From Fimenecus sp900545625 (GTDB lineage: Bacteria; Bacillota; Clostridia; Oscillospirales; Acutalibacteraceae): 64,000 nt of DNA. This document shows, piece after piece, positions 1-8,976 of this stretch (within the stretch, counting starts at the first letter, position 1; every line of letters starts with the position of its first letter). The stretch covers positions 1,054,001 through 1,118,000 of the forward strand of contig OZ007023.1 of NCBI GenBank assembly GCA_963931525.1, written 5' to 3'. The notes below the pieces were generated by a model. It worked only from the letters and a program-made list of their open reading frames with translations. It searched no databases and was not told where the DNA came from. The translations under genes were made by a program, and so were the position numbers.

Positions 1-821
1 TTGGGCAGATCGGCGCTTACGACCGTGGCGATCTTGGCGTAGCCGCCCGTGGTCTGCCGGTCGGCGAGCATCACCATCGGTGTGCCTGCGGGCGGCACCT
101 GAATGCTGCCGAACACGATGCCGTCGGAGATGATGTCCACGCCGTCCTTGTATTCAATCTTCGCACCGTCCAATTTACAGCCCATGCGGTCTGTGTTTGC
201 CGTGACACGGTACGGCGCCGTTAAAAAGGTCTGAAGCCCGGCCTTGGTAAAATAATCGTCCTGCGGGCCCAAAACGACGCGCACTTCGGCGGTGTCGCCC
301 GCATAGCTTTCTGCGGGAACGCGCACGCGCGGAAGGCGCTCCGGCGGTAAAGCCGGTTCGCGCAGCGCGAGTACGTCGCCCTTTTGCAGCTTGCGGCCTT
401 GAAAGCCGCCGATGCCGCATTTCAGGTTGGTCGAACGGCTGCCGAGCACGGGCTCGACGTCGATGCCGCCCGCAAAGGCAATATACGTATAAAATCCCGT
501 TTTCGCAGCGGAAAAAGCGAGCACATCTCCTTCATCCGCAAAAAGCGTTTGATACATGCGGATCTCTTCGCCTGAAAGCGTCGCGCCCATATCCGCGCCC
601 GTTACGGCGAACAGGCACGGCGCGGTAAATTGGAATTTCCCGCCGAGCATCGCCATTTCGAGCACCGCCTCGTCGGTGAAATTGCCGACTAAGGCGTTTG
701 CTGTGCGGTAGGCACGCACATCCATCACGCCCGAAGCGTTAAAGCCGAGATGCCCGTAGCCGTTCCGCCCGCCGTCCTGCACGGTGGTCAAAGCGCCGGG
801 GCTGAGCACACATACGCTCAT
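1..821 (-). CDS. pxpC: 5-oxoprolinase subunit PxpC (partial, cut by window start)
   Basis: Biotin-dependent carboxyltransferase-like (KipA/AHS2) subunit of the PxpABC 5-oxoprolinase, which hydrolyses 5-oxoproline to glutamate with ATP. The protein opens MSVCVLSPGALTTVQDGGR, the typical start of this family, and continues with YGHLGFNASGVMD; about 273 residues are visible and the C-terminus lies outside the window. The start codon at 821 overlaps the pxpB stop by four bases (ATGA), as in coupled pxpB-pxpC pairs. PxpA (LamB/YcsF) is not in the window and may lie further downstream. Family assignment is firm; that the substrate here is 5-oxoproline is inferred from the family and from the glutamate cyclase gene upstream. 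Confidence 0.9.
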   Translation of the reverse strand, partial: MSVCVLSPGALTTVQDGGRNGYGHLGFNASGVMDVRAYRTANALVGNFTDEAVLEMAMLGGKFQFTAPCLFAVTGADMGATLSGEEIRMYQTLFADEGDVLAFSAAKTGFYTYIAFAGGIDVEPVLGSRSTNLKCGIGGFQGRKLQKGDVLALREPALPPERLPRVRVPAESYAGDTAEVRVVLGPQDDYFTKAGLQTFLTAPYRVTANTDRMGCKLDGAKIEYKDGVDIISDGIVFGSIQVPPAGTPMVMLADRQTTGGYAKIATVVSADLP

Positions 822-1537
822 ACGCTTCCCTCCGTTCTGCGGCAGACGTAAACGCCCGCGTTCACCTGCTTTTGAATTTCGTCAAACGCCGGCTCGTCGA
901 TAGGCACGAAGCGGATATACTCGCCCGCCGAAAACAGCACAGGCGGCGTGCGCGACGCGTCGTAGGGGCGCACGGGCGTGGTGCCGATGAGCCGCCAGCC
1001 GCCGGGCGACGGGAGGGGATATATCCCGGTCTGCTCGCCGCCGATGCCCACCGCGCCCGCATGGATCTTTGTGCGCGGGGTCGTAAGCCGCGGGCAGAAA
1101 ATCCGCTCGTCCATGCCGCCCAAATACACAAAGCCCGGCAAAAAGCCGAGCATGTAAATGCGATAGTCCCGCCCTGCGTGCAGACGCACGACCTCCTCGA
1201 CGGAAAGTTTTGCGTAGTCGGCGACATCCTGTAGATCCTCGCCGTTATACAGCACCGGAACTTCCACTACGGTCTTTTGCGTCTGCGTTTCTGCGGAAAG
1301 GGTTTTGCAAAGGCGTAAAAGTTTTTTTTCAAGGCGATCTCCCGAAATCAACATGGGATCGAACAGCACGGTCAGGGAACGGAAGGTCGGCACACATTCG
1401 CGCACGCCGAAAATACCCTTATCGCGCACGGCGCGGTCAAGCGCATGCACCAAAGCATTCGTGTGCTCGTCGATCTCTTTCCCGAATTCCGCCACCAGCG
1501 CGCAGTCGCCGCTTCGCAAGATCTCAGGCTGTTCCAT
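818..1537 (-). CDS. pxpB: 5-oxoprolinase subunit PxpB
   Basis: 239 residues, the usual length of the KipI/AHS1 (PxpB) family. With PxpA and PxpC it forms the prokaryotic ATP-dependent 5-oxoprolinase. Recognisable stretches are RDYRIYMLGFLPGFVYLGG and the proline-rich TTPRTKIHAGAVGIGGEQTG, both hallmarks of the family. A good ribosome site (AAAGGAGG) precedes the ATG at 1537. It sits between a D-glutamate cyclase-like gene and pxpC on the same strand, so it is probably the third gene of a D-amino-acid/pyroglutamate operon. KipI-like proteins were first described as kinase inhibitors in Bacillus, but the paired B-C arrangement favours the oxoprolinase role. Confidence 0.92.
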   Translation of the reverse strand: MEQPEILRSGDCALVAEFGKEIDEHTNALVHALDRAVRDKGIFGVRECVPTFRSLTVLFDPMLISGDRLEKKLLRLCKTLSAETQTQKTVVEVPVLYNGEDLQDVADYAKLSVEEVVRLHAGRDYRIYMLGFLPGFVYLGGMDERIFCPRLTTPRTKIHAGAVGIGGEQTGIYPLPSPGGWRLIGTTPVRPYDASRTPPVLFSAGEYIRFVPIDEPAFDEIQKQVNAGVYVCRRTEGSV

Positions 1538-1571
1538 ACCGCCGCCTCCTTTGCATAGCAGGATTTATGTT

Positions 1572-2642
1572 TTATTTTTCCTCAAAAAAACCGAGTTCCA
1601 GCGTCTTGTCAAACCAGATCTTGCATTTGACTTCAAGCTTCGGCGCATAGCGAATACATTCGCGCATCATGGTTACAATGGCTTTGTTGGTTTGCAGGTC
1701 AAAGCCGTCAATCGCGGGAATCGTCCAGCCATACATATCGACCATGCCGCTGCGCGCCGCCGCTTTTAGTGCGTCTTCTTCTAAGCTTGCGTCATGCAGA
1801 ATGTCCATATCGCCGCACAAAAATGCAAGTGCTGCGATCAGCGCATAGCACCCCCAGTCCGATACAGTGGCGGTGATGATGTGCTCGGCGCCCACGCGCG
1901 CCGCGAGCCCGCCGCCGCAGCCGCATTCGCAGGTGCCCTTTGCCGCCCGCGGGATATACCGGTCCAGATGCTCGGCGATCGTGCCCATACCCAGCTCGTT
2001 GCCCAGATCCCCGATGGCGATGTTCAAAACGCCTGCCTTTTGCAGCTTTTGGAACAAAACGTCGCTTTTCGCTTCCAGCGGCGTGGTGCGTTTCCCTACG
2101 GAATTGTGATATTCACCGACGCGGTTCTCGCCGGGGCATTCAATGGCGACGACCGCCGCGGGCAAGCCTTGCTCGAGCAGCGCGTCCGCCTGCGGTTCTG
2201 CTTCTGCCTTATCCTTCGTGAAAGGGAATACCGCCATGGAAACGGGGTTTGCCCGCAGGTCTTCAATCGAGGTGTAAAGGTGCAGCCCTACCACGCGCGA
2301 GAGCGCTTCCACGGCGGGCAGATTCTCATGCTGGCAGATGACCACGGGCTTTGCACCGAAGGCGAGAACGAGCGCGCGCGCAAGCAGCATGGTGCTGACG
2401 ATGCCGTCCGTTTCCGCCGCTTTGTTGTCTAAGAGCACAAAACCGGTCATCAGATAGACGAGATCATTTTCTTTGACCGTCTCGCACAAAAGCTTTGCCG
2501 CGTGCATAGAAAGCGGTTCGCCCGTATAACGCCGCGCCGCGTCGTAAAGAATACGGCACACCCCGTACCCGCGCGGATCGAGATTCGCAAGATCATCCAA
2601 ATTCTGCCCAATGTTATAGGCGGTCAGTTCTTTCTGTGTCAT
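1572..2642 (-). CDS. D-glutamate cyclase-like protein (DUF4392 family)
   Basis: 356 residues resembling the glutamate cyclase C-terminal domain (DUF4392), known from the mitochondrial D-glutamate cyclase, which converts D-glutamate to 5-oxo-D-proline. Visible family features include TGFVLLDNKAAETDGIVST near residues 66-84, the acidic ECPGENRVGEYHNSVGK segment and GDLGNELGMGTI, followed by a CECGCGGGLAARV cysteine/glycine cluster. It lies 12 bases downstream of a D-amino acid aminotransferase and directly upstream of pxpB-pxpC, a context that fits pyroglutamate formation and opening. GGAGG precedes the ATG. Family membership is seen in the sequence; the reaction is transferred from characterised relatives and was not shown for this protein. 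Confidence 0.78.
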   Translation of the reverse strand: MTQKELTAYNIGQNLDDLANLDPRGYGVCRILYDAARRYTGEPLSMHAAKLLCETVKENDLVYLMTGFVLLDNKAAETDGIVSTMLLARALVLAFGAKPVVICQHENLPAVEALSRVVGLHLYTSIEDLRANPVSMAVFPFTKDKAEAEPQADALLEQGLPAAVVAIECPGENRVGEYHNSVGKRTTPLEAKSDVLFQKLQKAGVLNIAIGDLGNELGMGTIAEHLDRYIPRAAKGTCECGCGGGLAARVGAEHIITATVSDWGCYALIAALAFLCGDMDILHDASLEEDALKAAARSGMVDMYGWTIPAIDGFDLQTNKAIVTMMRECIRYAPKLEVKCKIWFDKTLELGFFEEK

Positions 2643-2653
2643 AGGCGCCTCCG

Positions 2654-3499
2654 TTACGCTTTGGGGGTCGTTTCTTTCAGCAGCTTCGCACGGCAGGCAT
2701 CCTGCAGCACCTTCAGCGTTGCGGGATCTTTGCCGCCGACGGGTTTTCCGTCGAGCTCACAGGCAGCCATGCACTGCGCGCCCGAGGACGAAACAAGGAT
2801 CTCGTCCGCATTCCACAGCTCGCTGAGCGTGTAGTCGCGCTCTTCTACGGGAATGCCCTTTTCTTTGCAGATCTCAAGCAGGTGCTTTCTGGAAATACCC
2901 GGCAGCACAAGGTTGTCAAGCTGGTGTGTGATAAACACGCCGTCTTTTAAGATGGAAACGTTCGAGTGCGCGCATTCCGTCACAAGGTCGCCGCGGTGGA
3001 ATACCGTCTCCTGACAGCCCGCCTCCCGCGCGCGCTGGCTTGCCATGACGCTTGGGATCAGATTGAGCGTTTTGATGTTGCAGTGCAGAAAGCGCGTATC
3101 TTCCATGGTGATGAGCTTATATTTCTGCGCCATGTCCTTCATCTCACACGGCAGGCAGTAGATGAGCAGATTGCTTTTGCCCTCGGGGAAAATGTGCTCG
3201 CGAAGCCCGCTGCCGCGTGTGCACTGCCAATAGACGAATTGGTTCGGGTTATCCACCTTCTGCACGCAATCGTAAAGCGCGGCTTTGAGCGCTTCGCGCT
3301 CCATGGGCGCAGGGATCTCTAAAAGGCGGCAGCTGTTATAAAAGCGATCCAGATGCTCCTCTAGCGCGAAAATGATATGGTTCACGGAATAGGTTGCGTC
3401 ATATACGCCGTCCCCGAAGTAGACGCTGCGGTCGCCCATCGGGATGGTCATTTCCTCAATAAGCCCCGTTTTTCCGTTGTAATAGCCGATGTTTTCCAT
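2654..3499 (-). CDS. dat: D-amino acid aminotransferase (class IV PLP)
   Basis: 281 residues. A class IV aminotransferase of the D-alanine transaminase type, exchanging amino groups between D-amino acids and 2-oxo acids, for example forming D-glutamate from D-alanine and 2-oxoglutarate. The N-terminal YFGDGVYDATYSV and the lysine of HCNIKTLNLIPSVMA (the PLP Schiff-base site) match, as does ETVFHRGDLVTECAHSNV. The start at 3499 (MENIGYYNG) is preferred over an ATG 24 codons upstream because CAGGGGA lies at good spacing and homology begins there. It is the promoter-proximal gene of the D-amino-acid cluster. A branched-chain aminotransferase is the alternative, but the sequence looks closer to the D-specific group. 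Confidence 0.85.
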   Translation of the reverse strand: MENIGYYNGKTGLIEEMTIPMGDRSVYFGDGVYDATYSVNHIIFALEEHLDRFYNSCRLLEIPAPMEREALKAALYDCVQKVDNPNQFVYWQCTRGSGLREHIFPEGKSNLLIYCLPCEMKDMAQKYKLITMEDTRFLHCNIKTLNLIPSVMASQRAREAGCQETVFHRGDLVTECAHSNVSILKDGVFITHQLDNLVLPGISRKHLLEICKEKGIPVEERDYTLSELWNADEILVSSSGAQCMAACELDGKPVGGKDPATLKVLQDACRAKLLKETTPKA

Positions 3500-3597
3500 G
3501 TCTGCAACATCCCCTGACAAAAATTGAAAAATAGAAAGCCAGGCCGTTTTCCTTTGCCCTTCCTTGCGCATGTGAAATACGACCCGACTTCTTTTTC

Positions 3598-3626
3598 ATT
3601 ATAGTATGCCGAAGGAAAGGTGTCAA
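3598..3626 (-). promoter_or_regulatory. sigma-A promoter of the D-amino-acid/pyroglutamate cluster
   Basis: On the minus strand TTGACA (3626-3621) and TATAAT (3603-3598) are separated by exactly 17 bases, a perfect consensus promoter reading into dat about 95 bases further on. Confidence 0.85.
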
Positions 3627-3654
3627 CTAAAAACGCTTTTTTTCACGAAAATTT

Positions 3655-3682
3655 TTGCGTGCACGCAGCAGCCGTGCATACT
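3655..3682 (+). promoter_or_regulatory. possible als promoter and palindromic operator
   Basis: TTGCGT (3655-3660) and CATACT (3677-3682) are 16 bases apart, a weak but possible promoter for the als operon. The perfect 12-base palindrome TGCGTGCACGCA (3656-3667) overlaps the -35 region, where a sugar-responsive repressor could bind. No regulator gene lies in the operon, so the cognate protein is unknown. Confidence 0.35.
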
Positions 3683-3775
3683 GCATAACGGCAAAAAACT
3701 TTCAAATACTATCACAGAAAACAGCGCGCGGAGACTTGCCGCGAGCAAATCAAAAAAGACAGGAGAACGATCGAC

Positions 3776-5311
3776 ATGCAGGCGCAAACGCTTGTGCAAA
3801 TGAAACATGTGCGCAAGGAGTTCCCGGGCGTGACGGCGCTTTCGGATATGTCCTTTGACATCCGCGCAGGTGAGGTGCACGTGCTGCTCGGCGAAAACGG
3901 CGCGGGTAAATCGACGCTGATGAAAATTTTGAGCGGCGTGCACAAGCCGACCTCCGGCAGCGTTGTGATCGACGGAAAAGAATATAAAAGCCTCACCCCG
4001 CACGATGCGGATCGGCTTGGGATCCGCGTGATCTATCAGGAACTGAGTGTGATCCCGACGCTTTCCATTCGGGAAAACCTGTTTGTCGGCAGGCTGCCCG
4101 TAAAAAAGCGTGCTTTTTTTCATACGGTGGATTACGGCGAAATGCAGCGCCGCGCCGAGGGCTTGCTCGAAAAGGTAGGGCTGCACCGCGATGCGCGCAC
4201 GCTCGTTGAGGATCTGAGCATTTCGGAAAAACAACAGGTCGAGATCGCAAAGGCTCTTGCTGTGGACAGCCGTGTCATCATTATGGACGAACCGACCGCT
4301 TCGCTGACGCACGAGGAGGTGCGGCACCTGTTTGCCGTCATTCGCGCGCTCAAAGCGCAGGGCAGGGGGATCGTATTCATTTCCCATAAGCTGCCGGAGA
4401 TCATGGAGATCGGCGACCGCGTGACCGTGCTCAAGGACGGGGCGAACGTCGGCACAAAGCAGATTGCCGACGTAACGGCAGACGACCTTGTGACCATGAT
4501 GGTCGGGCGGCAGATCCGCAAGAACTATCAAAACGAAAGCGCACCCGACGGCTTCGAGCAGGAAGAGGTGCTGTTCGAGGTGAAGGGGCTTTCGCGGCGT
4601 GACGGCAAGGCGCGCGACGTTTCTTTCCGCCTGCACAAAGGCGAGATCTTAGGCTTTGCCGGGCTTGTGGGCGCGGGACGCAGCGAGCTGATGGACGCCG
4701 TGTTCGGTGCAGCGCCGAAACAGTCCGGACAGATTCTTTTGCACGGAAAAGAGATCCGCACGAAAAGCCCCTATCAGGCGATTCGAAACGGACTTGCCAT
4801 GGTGACCGAAAACCGCCGAGAAACGGGATTCTTCCATAATTTTGACATCAAGCAAAACATTTCCCTGCTGCCGTTTGTCAAGACGGCGCGCGGCGGCGGG
4901 ACGCTGGGACTCATCGACCGCCGCTTTGAAAAGCGTTGTGCCGAGCAGCAGCGCAAGGCCTTGCGCATCAAGTGCGCTTCCGTAAACCAGCCGGTCACGG
5001 AGCTTTCGGGCGGGAACCAGCAAAAAGTCATTTTGGGCAGATGGCTTGCGGCGCAGTCCGAAATTTTGATTTTTGATGAGCCGACCAAGGGCATCGACGT
5101 CGGCAGCAAAGCGGAGATCTATGCGCTCATGCGGGAGCTCGCGGACAGCGGCAAGGGCGTTTTGGTGATCTCTTCAGAGCTCCCCGAGCTTCTTGCCGTA
5201 TGTGATACCATTGCCGTTTACCGCGAGGGGCAGATCGTCCGCGTCTTCCCGCACAGTGCGGCAACAGAGGAAAACATCGTGCTGGCTGCTACGGCCGGGG
5301 GCACAGAATGA
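3776..5311 (+). CDS. alsA: D-allose ABC transporter ATP-binding protein
   Basis: 511 residues with two ABC ATPase domains in tandem, as in RbsA/MglA/AlsA sugar importers. The first Walker A is GENGAGKST (about residues 40-48) with signature LSISEKQQ and Walker B VIIMDEPTA; the second domain has the degenerate P-loop GLVGAGRSEL and signature LSGGNQQKV with LIFDEPTKG. It energises uptake of a pentose or hexose, and the neighbouring alsE, alsK and alsB point to D-allose. AGGAGA lies ahead of the ATG. It is the first gene of the operon, which differs from E. coli, where rpiB and alsB come before alsA. Confidence 0.9.
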   Translation: MQAQTLVQMKHVRKEFPGVTALSDMSFDIRAGEVHVLLGENGAGKSTLMKILSGVHKPTSGSVVIDGKEYKSLTPHDADRLGIRVIYQELSVIPTLSIRENLFVGRLPVKKRAFFHTVDYGEMQRRAEGLLEKVGLHRDARTLVEDLSISEKQQVEIAKALAVDSRVIIMDEPTASLTHEEVRHLFAVIRALKAQGRGIVFISHKLPEIMEIGDRVTVLKDGANVGTKQIADVTADDLVTMMVGRQIRKNYQNESAPDGFEQEEVLFEVKGLSRRDGKARDVSFRLHKGEILGFAGLVGAGRSELMDAVFGAAPKQSGQILLHGKEIRTKSPYQAIRNGLAMVTENRRETGFFHNFDIKQNISLLPFVKTARGGGTLGLIDRRFEKRCAEQQRKALRIKCASVNQPVTELSGGNQQKVILGRWLAAQSEILIFDEPTKGIDVGSKAEIYALMRELADSGKGVLVISSELPELLAVCDTIAVYREGQIVRVFPHSAATEENIVLAATAGGTE

Positions 5312-5325
5312 AAGGGGAACGCAAC

Positions 5326-6294
5326 ATGGCTTCCAAAGAACGAGCAAAAGAAAATCTGACCTTTAACACGCTTTGGCAGCGCTTCGGCACCTTCGGTATC
5401 CTGATCCTGCTGCTTGCGATCCTTGCCGTTGCACGCCCCGGACACTTTTTCTCCGTCTCGACGGTCACGCAGATCTTAGCGCAAAGCTCCGTAAATATTT
5501 TGATCGCGCTCGGTGAATTTTTTGCGATCCTGATTGCGGGCATCGATCTTTCCGTCGGCTCTGTCGTTGCGCTGACGGGCATGGTGACAGCGCAGCTGAT
5601 GGTGGCAGGCGTAAACCCGCTGCTGAGCCTTGTGCTCGGCGTTCTGCTCGGCGGCGTGCTGGGACTTATCAACGGCGTGCTTGTAAACCGCACGGGGCTG
5701 CACCCGTTCATCATTACGCTGGGCACACAGGCGATCCTGCGCGGCGTCACGCTGATCATCTCAAATTCCAGCGCCGTGTTCGGCTTTCCCGCAAGCTTTA
5801 CGCGCACCATTTCCGTCAATGTGTTCGGGCTCGTCCCCTTAGTCGCGATCATCGCCCTTTTAACGGCGGTCGTGCTCTCGTTTTTGACACGGCAGACGAA
5901 GCTCGGCAGAAACATTTACGCGCTCGGCGGCAACCGCGAAGCGGCATGGTACGCGGGCATCAATGTAAAGCTGCATACCTTGATCGTGTTTATGATTTCG
6001 GGGCTTTGCGCGGGCCTTGCGGGCGTGGTGCTGCTCGGGCGCGTCGGCTCCGCGGAGCCTGCGGCGGCGACCGGCTTTGAAACGTATGCCATCGCGGCGG
6101 CGATCATCGGCGGCACCAGCTTTTTCGGCGGCAAGGGCAAAATTTTCGGCGTGGTCATCGGCGGTTTTATCATCGGGGTCATCAATTTCGGGATGAACCT
6201 GCTGTCGCTGCCGAGTACCCTGCAGCAGGTCGTCATGGGCGCGCTCATCATCGGTTCTGTTGCGCTCGACCGTTTTGTGGCGAACAAGAAGTAA
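5326..6294 (+). CDS. alsC: D-allose ABC transporter permease
   Basis: 322 residues of the RbsC/AlsC permease family (BPD_transp_2), with about eight to ten hydrophobic membrane spans. The family sequence FFAILIAGIDLSVGSVVALTG is clear, followed by NGVLVNRTGLHPFIITLGT. An ATG at 5308 overlaps the alsA stop, but AAAGGGGA at 5311-5318 sits at ideal spacing before the ATG at 5326, so the shorter form is chosen. It forms the membrane channel with the alsA ATPase and the alsB binding protein. Confidence 0.88.
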   Translation: MASKERAKENLTFNTLWQRFGTFGILILLLAILAVARPGHFFSVSTVTQILAQSSVNILIALGEFFAILIAGIDLSVGSVVALTGMVTAQLMVAGVNPLLSLVLGVLLGGVLGLINGVLVNRTGLHPFIITLGTQAILRGVTLIISNSSAVFGFPASFTRTISVNVFGLVPLVAIIALLTAVVLSFLTRQTKLGRNIYALGGNREAAWYAGINVKLHTLIVFMISGLCAGLAGVVLLGRVGSAEPAAATGFETYAIAAAIIGGTSFFGGKGKIFGVVIGGFIIGVINFGMNLLSLPSTLQQVVMGALIIGSVALDRFVANKK

Positions 6295-6310
6295 GGAGAG
6301 GACAAAGCTT

Positions 6311-6994
6311 ATGCGACCTATGTTTAACCCATCCTTGATGTGTATGGATTTTTTGGATATGCGAAACCAGGCGGAGATCCTCAATACCCGCTGCGATATG
6401 TACCACGCGGACGTCATGGACGGACATTACGTTAAAAATATTACGCTCTCACCCGACTTCATCCGCGCATTTCACACAGTCGCGCAAAAGCCGATGGATT
6501 GTCACCTGATGGTAACAGACCCCGACCTGTTTTTGGAGCCGCTTGCCGAGGCGGGCGCGGAATATCTTTGCGTGCAGGCGGAGACGGTCAACCGCGATGC
6601 ATTCCGTATTCTCAATAAGATCGAAGCCCTCGGCTGTAAAGCGGGCGTGGTGCTCAATCCTGCCACGCCGCTCGAATTTGTACGGCATTATCTGGAGCGC
6701 GTCGACATTTTAACGATCATGACCGTAGACCCCGGCTTTGCGGGGCAGCCGTTTATCCCCGAAATGCTCGAAAAGATCCGTGAGGCGCGCGAATTCAAGG
6801 AAAAGCACGGGTGCAAGTATCTTATCGAAGTGGACGGCTCGTGCAACGAACGCACCTTCAAGGCCTTGTATGACGCGGGCGCGGAAGTCTTCATCGTCGG
6901 CACGTCGGGACTTTTTTCGAAAGACCGCGACTTGAAGCTTGCATGGGAAAAGATGCTGGCGGATTTTCGCAATGCGACCGGAGAATCGGTTTGA
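6311..6994 (+). CDS. alsE: D-allulose-6-phosphate 3-epimerase
   Basis: 227 residues, a ribulose-phosphate 3-epimerase-fold TIM barrel. It matches E. coli AlsE more closely than Rpe: NPSLMCMD at the start, CHLMVTDPD, ILTIMTVDPGFAGQPFIPEML and IEVDGSCNERTF are near-identical landmarks. It converts D-allulose-6-phosphate to D-fructose-6-phosphate, the last step of allose catabolism before glycolysis. The start at 6311 follows AAGGAGAGG; longer upstream reading would run into alsC. Some residues of the usual metal-binding histidine/aspartate set (MYHADVMDGH, DCHLM, VDPGF, EVDGS) are visible. Confidence 0.88.
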   Translation: MRPMFNPSLMCMDFLDMRNQAEILNTRCDMYHADVMDGHYVKNITLSPDFIRAFHTVAQKPMDCHLMVTDPDLFLEPLAEAGAEYLCVQAETVNRDAFRILNKIEALGCKAGVVLNPATPLEFVRHYLERVDILTIMTVDPGFAGQPFIPEMLEKIREAREFKEKHGCKYLIEVDGSCNERTFKALYDAGAEVFIVGTSGLFSKDRDLKLAWEKMLADFRNATGESV

Positions 6995-7010
6995 GGAAGG
7001 GGAAAAAGCG

Positions 7011-7970
7011 TTGGAACAGTTGACCATCGGCATTGACATCGGCGGCACGAATTTTCGGATCGGCACGGTGGATGCGGCGGGAAATGTCGAGGATTTCGAA
7101 AGCCACTCGAGCGCCATGTTCCGAAAAGAGGATGCAGCCGAGGTGCTGGCGCATGTGATCCTTGGGTATATGGAGCGGTATGCGCTGCGCGGGCGTATTC
7201 GCGGCGTGGGCGTGGGCGTTCCGGCCGTCGTCAGCCGGGACAAACGCCTGGTGCGCTCTGCGCCGAACCTGCCGGGCTTCGACTCGCTTGCCCTTCCCGC
7301 GCTTTTGGAAAATCAGCTGTCTTTGCCCGTATTTTTGGACCGCGATGTCAACCTGTTGCTGCGCAGCGATATGCATACGCTGCTTTTAGAGCCGGACAAG
7401 ACGGTTTTAGGCTTCTATGTCGGCACGGGCTTCGGCAATGCGATTTACCTCGACGGCGGCTTTTATGCCGGGAAAAACGGTGCGGCGGGTGAGCTTGGGC
7501 ATATCCCGATGCTGGATCTGACCGAAACGTGCCCATGCGGCAACGTCGGCTGCTGTGAGGTGCGCTGTTCCGGAAAACATCTCGAATGGATCGCCAAGCG
7601 GATGTTTCCCCAAACGCCGGTGCGGCAGGTATTCGCAAGGCATCACGGGCATCCGGCGCTCGAACGGTATGTACGCGACCTTGCCGTGCCTATCGCCGCA
7701 GAGATCAATATATTAGATCCCGATTGCGCCGTGCTTTCCGGCGGGGTGCTCGGTATGCCGGGCTTCCCGCGGGCGATCTTGCTGGAGGCAATCCATGCAC
7801 ATGTGCGCAAGCCGTATCCCGCCGAGGGGCTTGACCTGCGCTTTGCGGCGCAAAGTCCGCAAAACGGCGTACGCGGCGGCGGGATGCTTGCCGCAGAACA
7901 ACTCAATAAAGCTGCGCCGCGCGCCGCACGACCGGTGCGGACGGCTTCTGGAAAGAGGGAATCTTTATGA
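7011..7970 (+). CDS. alsK: D-allose kinase (ROK family)
   Basis: 319 residues. ROK-family sugar kinase: N-terminal phosphate-binding IGIDIGGTNFRIGT, the catalytic region SRDKRLVRSAPNLPGF, VFLDRDVNLLL, YVGTGFGNAIYLDGGFYAGKNGAAGELGHIP in pieces, and the zinc-binding cysteine set CPCGNVGCCEVRCSG. The phrases around PALVSKDKRT and NLPGF resemble E. coli AlsK. It phosphorylates D-allose at C6. A TTG at 7011 is chosen because GAGGAAGGGGA lies just upstream and right after the alsE stop; an ATG at 6972 would overlap alsE by 23 bases. The stop overlaps the alsB start (ATGA). Confidence 0.82.
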   Translation: MEQLTIGIDIGGTNFRIGTVDAAGNVEDFESHSSAMFRKEDAAEVLAHVILGYMERYALRGRIRGVGVGVPAVVSRDKRLVRSAPNLPGFDSLALPALLENQLSLPVFLDRDVNLLLRSDMHTLLLEPDKTVLGFYVGTGFGNAIYLDGGFYAGKNGAAGELGHIPMLDLTETCPCGNVGCCEVRCSGKHLEWIAKRMFPQTPVRQVFARHHGHPALERYVRDLAVPIAAEINILDPDCAVLSGGVLGMPGFPRAILLEAIHAHVRKPYPAEGLDLRFAAQSPQNGVRGGGMLAAEQLNKAAPRAARPVRTASGKRESL

Positions 7971-8959
7971 AAATAAGTATACGCAAACGTATATGCGCCA
8001 TTCTGCTTACGACCGTATTGCTTCTGACGGGCGTGCTTGCAGGCTGCGGTGACGATACACCGGGCGGCGGCACGGGTACTGCGCAGGCGGAATACGCCGT
8101 GATCTTAAAAACACTGTCCAACGATTTCTGGGCGACCATGAAAACGGGCATTGAGGAAGAGGCGGAAAAACAGGGCGTCACGGTGGATATTTTTGCCGCC
8201 AACAGCGAAGAGGACACCGAGGGGCAGCTGCGCATTTTGGAAAACTGTATTGCAAAGGGCTACAAAGCCATCGGCGTTGCTCCGCTGTCGCCCACCAATC
8301 TGCTGAATGGCGTAGCGCAGGCAAACCAAAAGGGCATTTATGTGATGAATATCGACGAGCAAATGGATATGGAAACGCTGAAAAACGTCGGCGGCAGCGT
8401 TATTGCCTTTGCCACGACGGACAATGTCGCGGTCGGGGAACAGGCGGCGAACTATATCGTCAGCAAGCTGACTGCCGGCGGACAGGTCGCGATCATCGAA
8501 GGCAAGGCGGGAAACGCCTCAGGCGAGGCGCGCAAGCAAGGCGCGACCGATACGTTCCGCGCAGCGACGGGTGTGGAATTGGTCGCGTCGCAGCCGGCGG
8601 ATTGGGATCGCCAGAAGGCGCTCGACACCGCCGCAAGCATTTTGCAGCAGTACCCGGATCTGGATGCATTTTATTGCTGCAACGACACCATGGCGCTCGG
8701 CGCGCTGCAGGCGGTGAAAAACGCCGGGAAGCTCGGGCAGGTGCTGGTGGTCGGCACGGACGGCGCGGCGGAGGCGATCGAAAGCATCCGCGCAGGGGAA
8801 CTGACCGCCACCATCGCGCAGGATTCCGCCGAGATCGGCGCGACCTCCTTGCGCAAAATGATCGAAGCGGTGCAGAACGGTACGCAGATCGACCCCGAAG
8901 CCCAGCCCGAAACGATCCCCGTGGAATCCTATATCGTGGAGCAGGACACCGTCGGTTAA
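7967..8959 (+). CDS. alsB: D-allose ABC transporter substrate-binding lipoprotein
   Basis: 330 residues. A periplasmic-binding-protein-1 sugar-binding protein anchored as a lipoprotein: positively charged start, hydrophobic stretch, lipobox LAGC with Cys27, then a glycine/threonine linker. The mature part is strikingly like E. coli AlsB: AEYAVILKTLSNDFW, TTDNVAVGEQA, IIEGKAGNASGEARKQGAT, SQPADWDRQKALD and YCCNDTMALG. It captures D-allose outside the membrane and delivers it to AlsCA. The binding protein here comes after the enzymes, the reverse of the E. coli order. Confidence 0.9.
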   Translation: MKISIRKRICAILLTTVLLLTGVLAGCGDDTPGGGTGTAQAEYAVILKTLSNDFWATMKTGIEEEAEKQGVTVDIFAANSEEDTEGQLRILENCIAKGYKAIGVAPLSPTNLLNGVAQANQKGIYVMNIDEQMDMETLKNVGGSVIAFATTDNVAVGEQAANYIVSKLTAGGQVAIIEGKAGNASGEARKQGATDTFRAATGVELVASQPADWDRQKALDTAASILQQYPDLDAFYCCNDTMALGALQAVKNAGKLGQVLVVGTDGAAEAIESIRAGELTATIAQDSAEIGATSLRKMIEAVQNGTQIDPEAQPETIPVESYIVEQDTVG

Positions 8960-8976
8960 TGTAAGGGGGAAAACCT

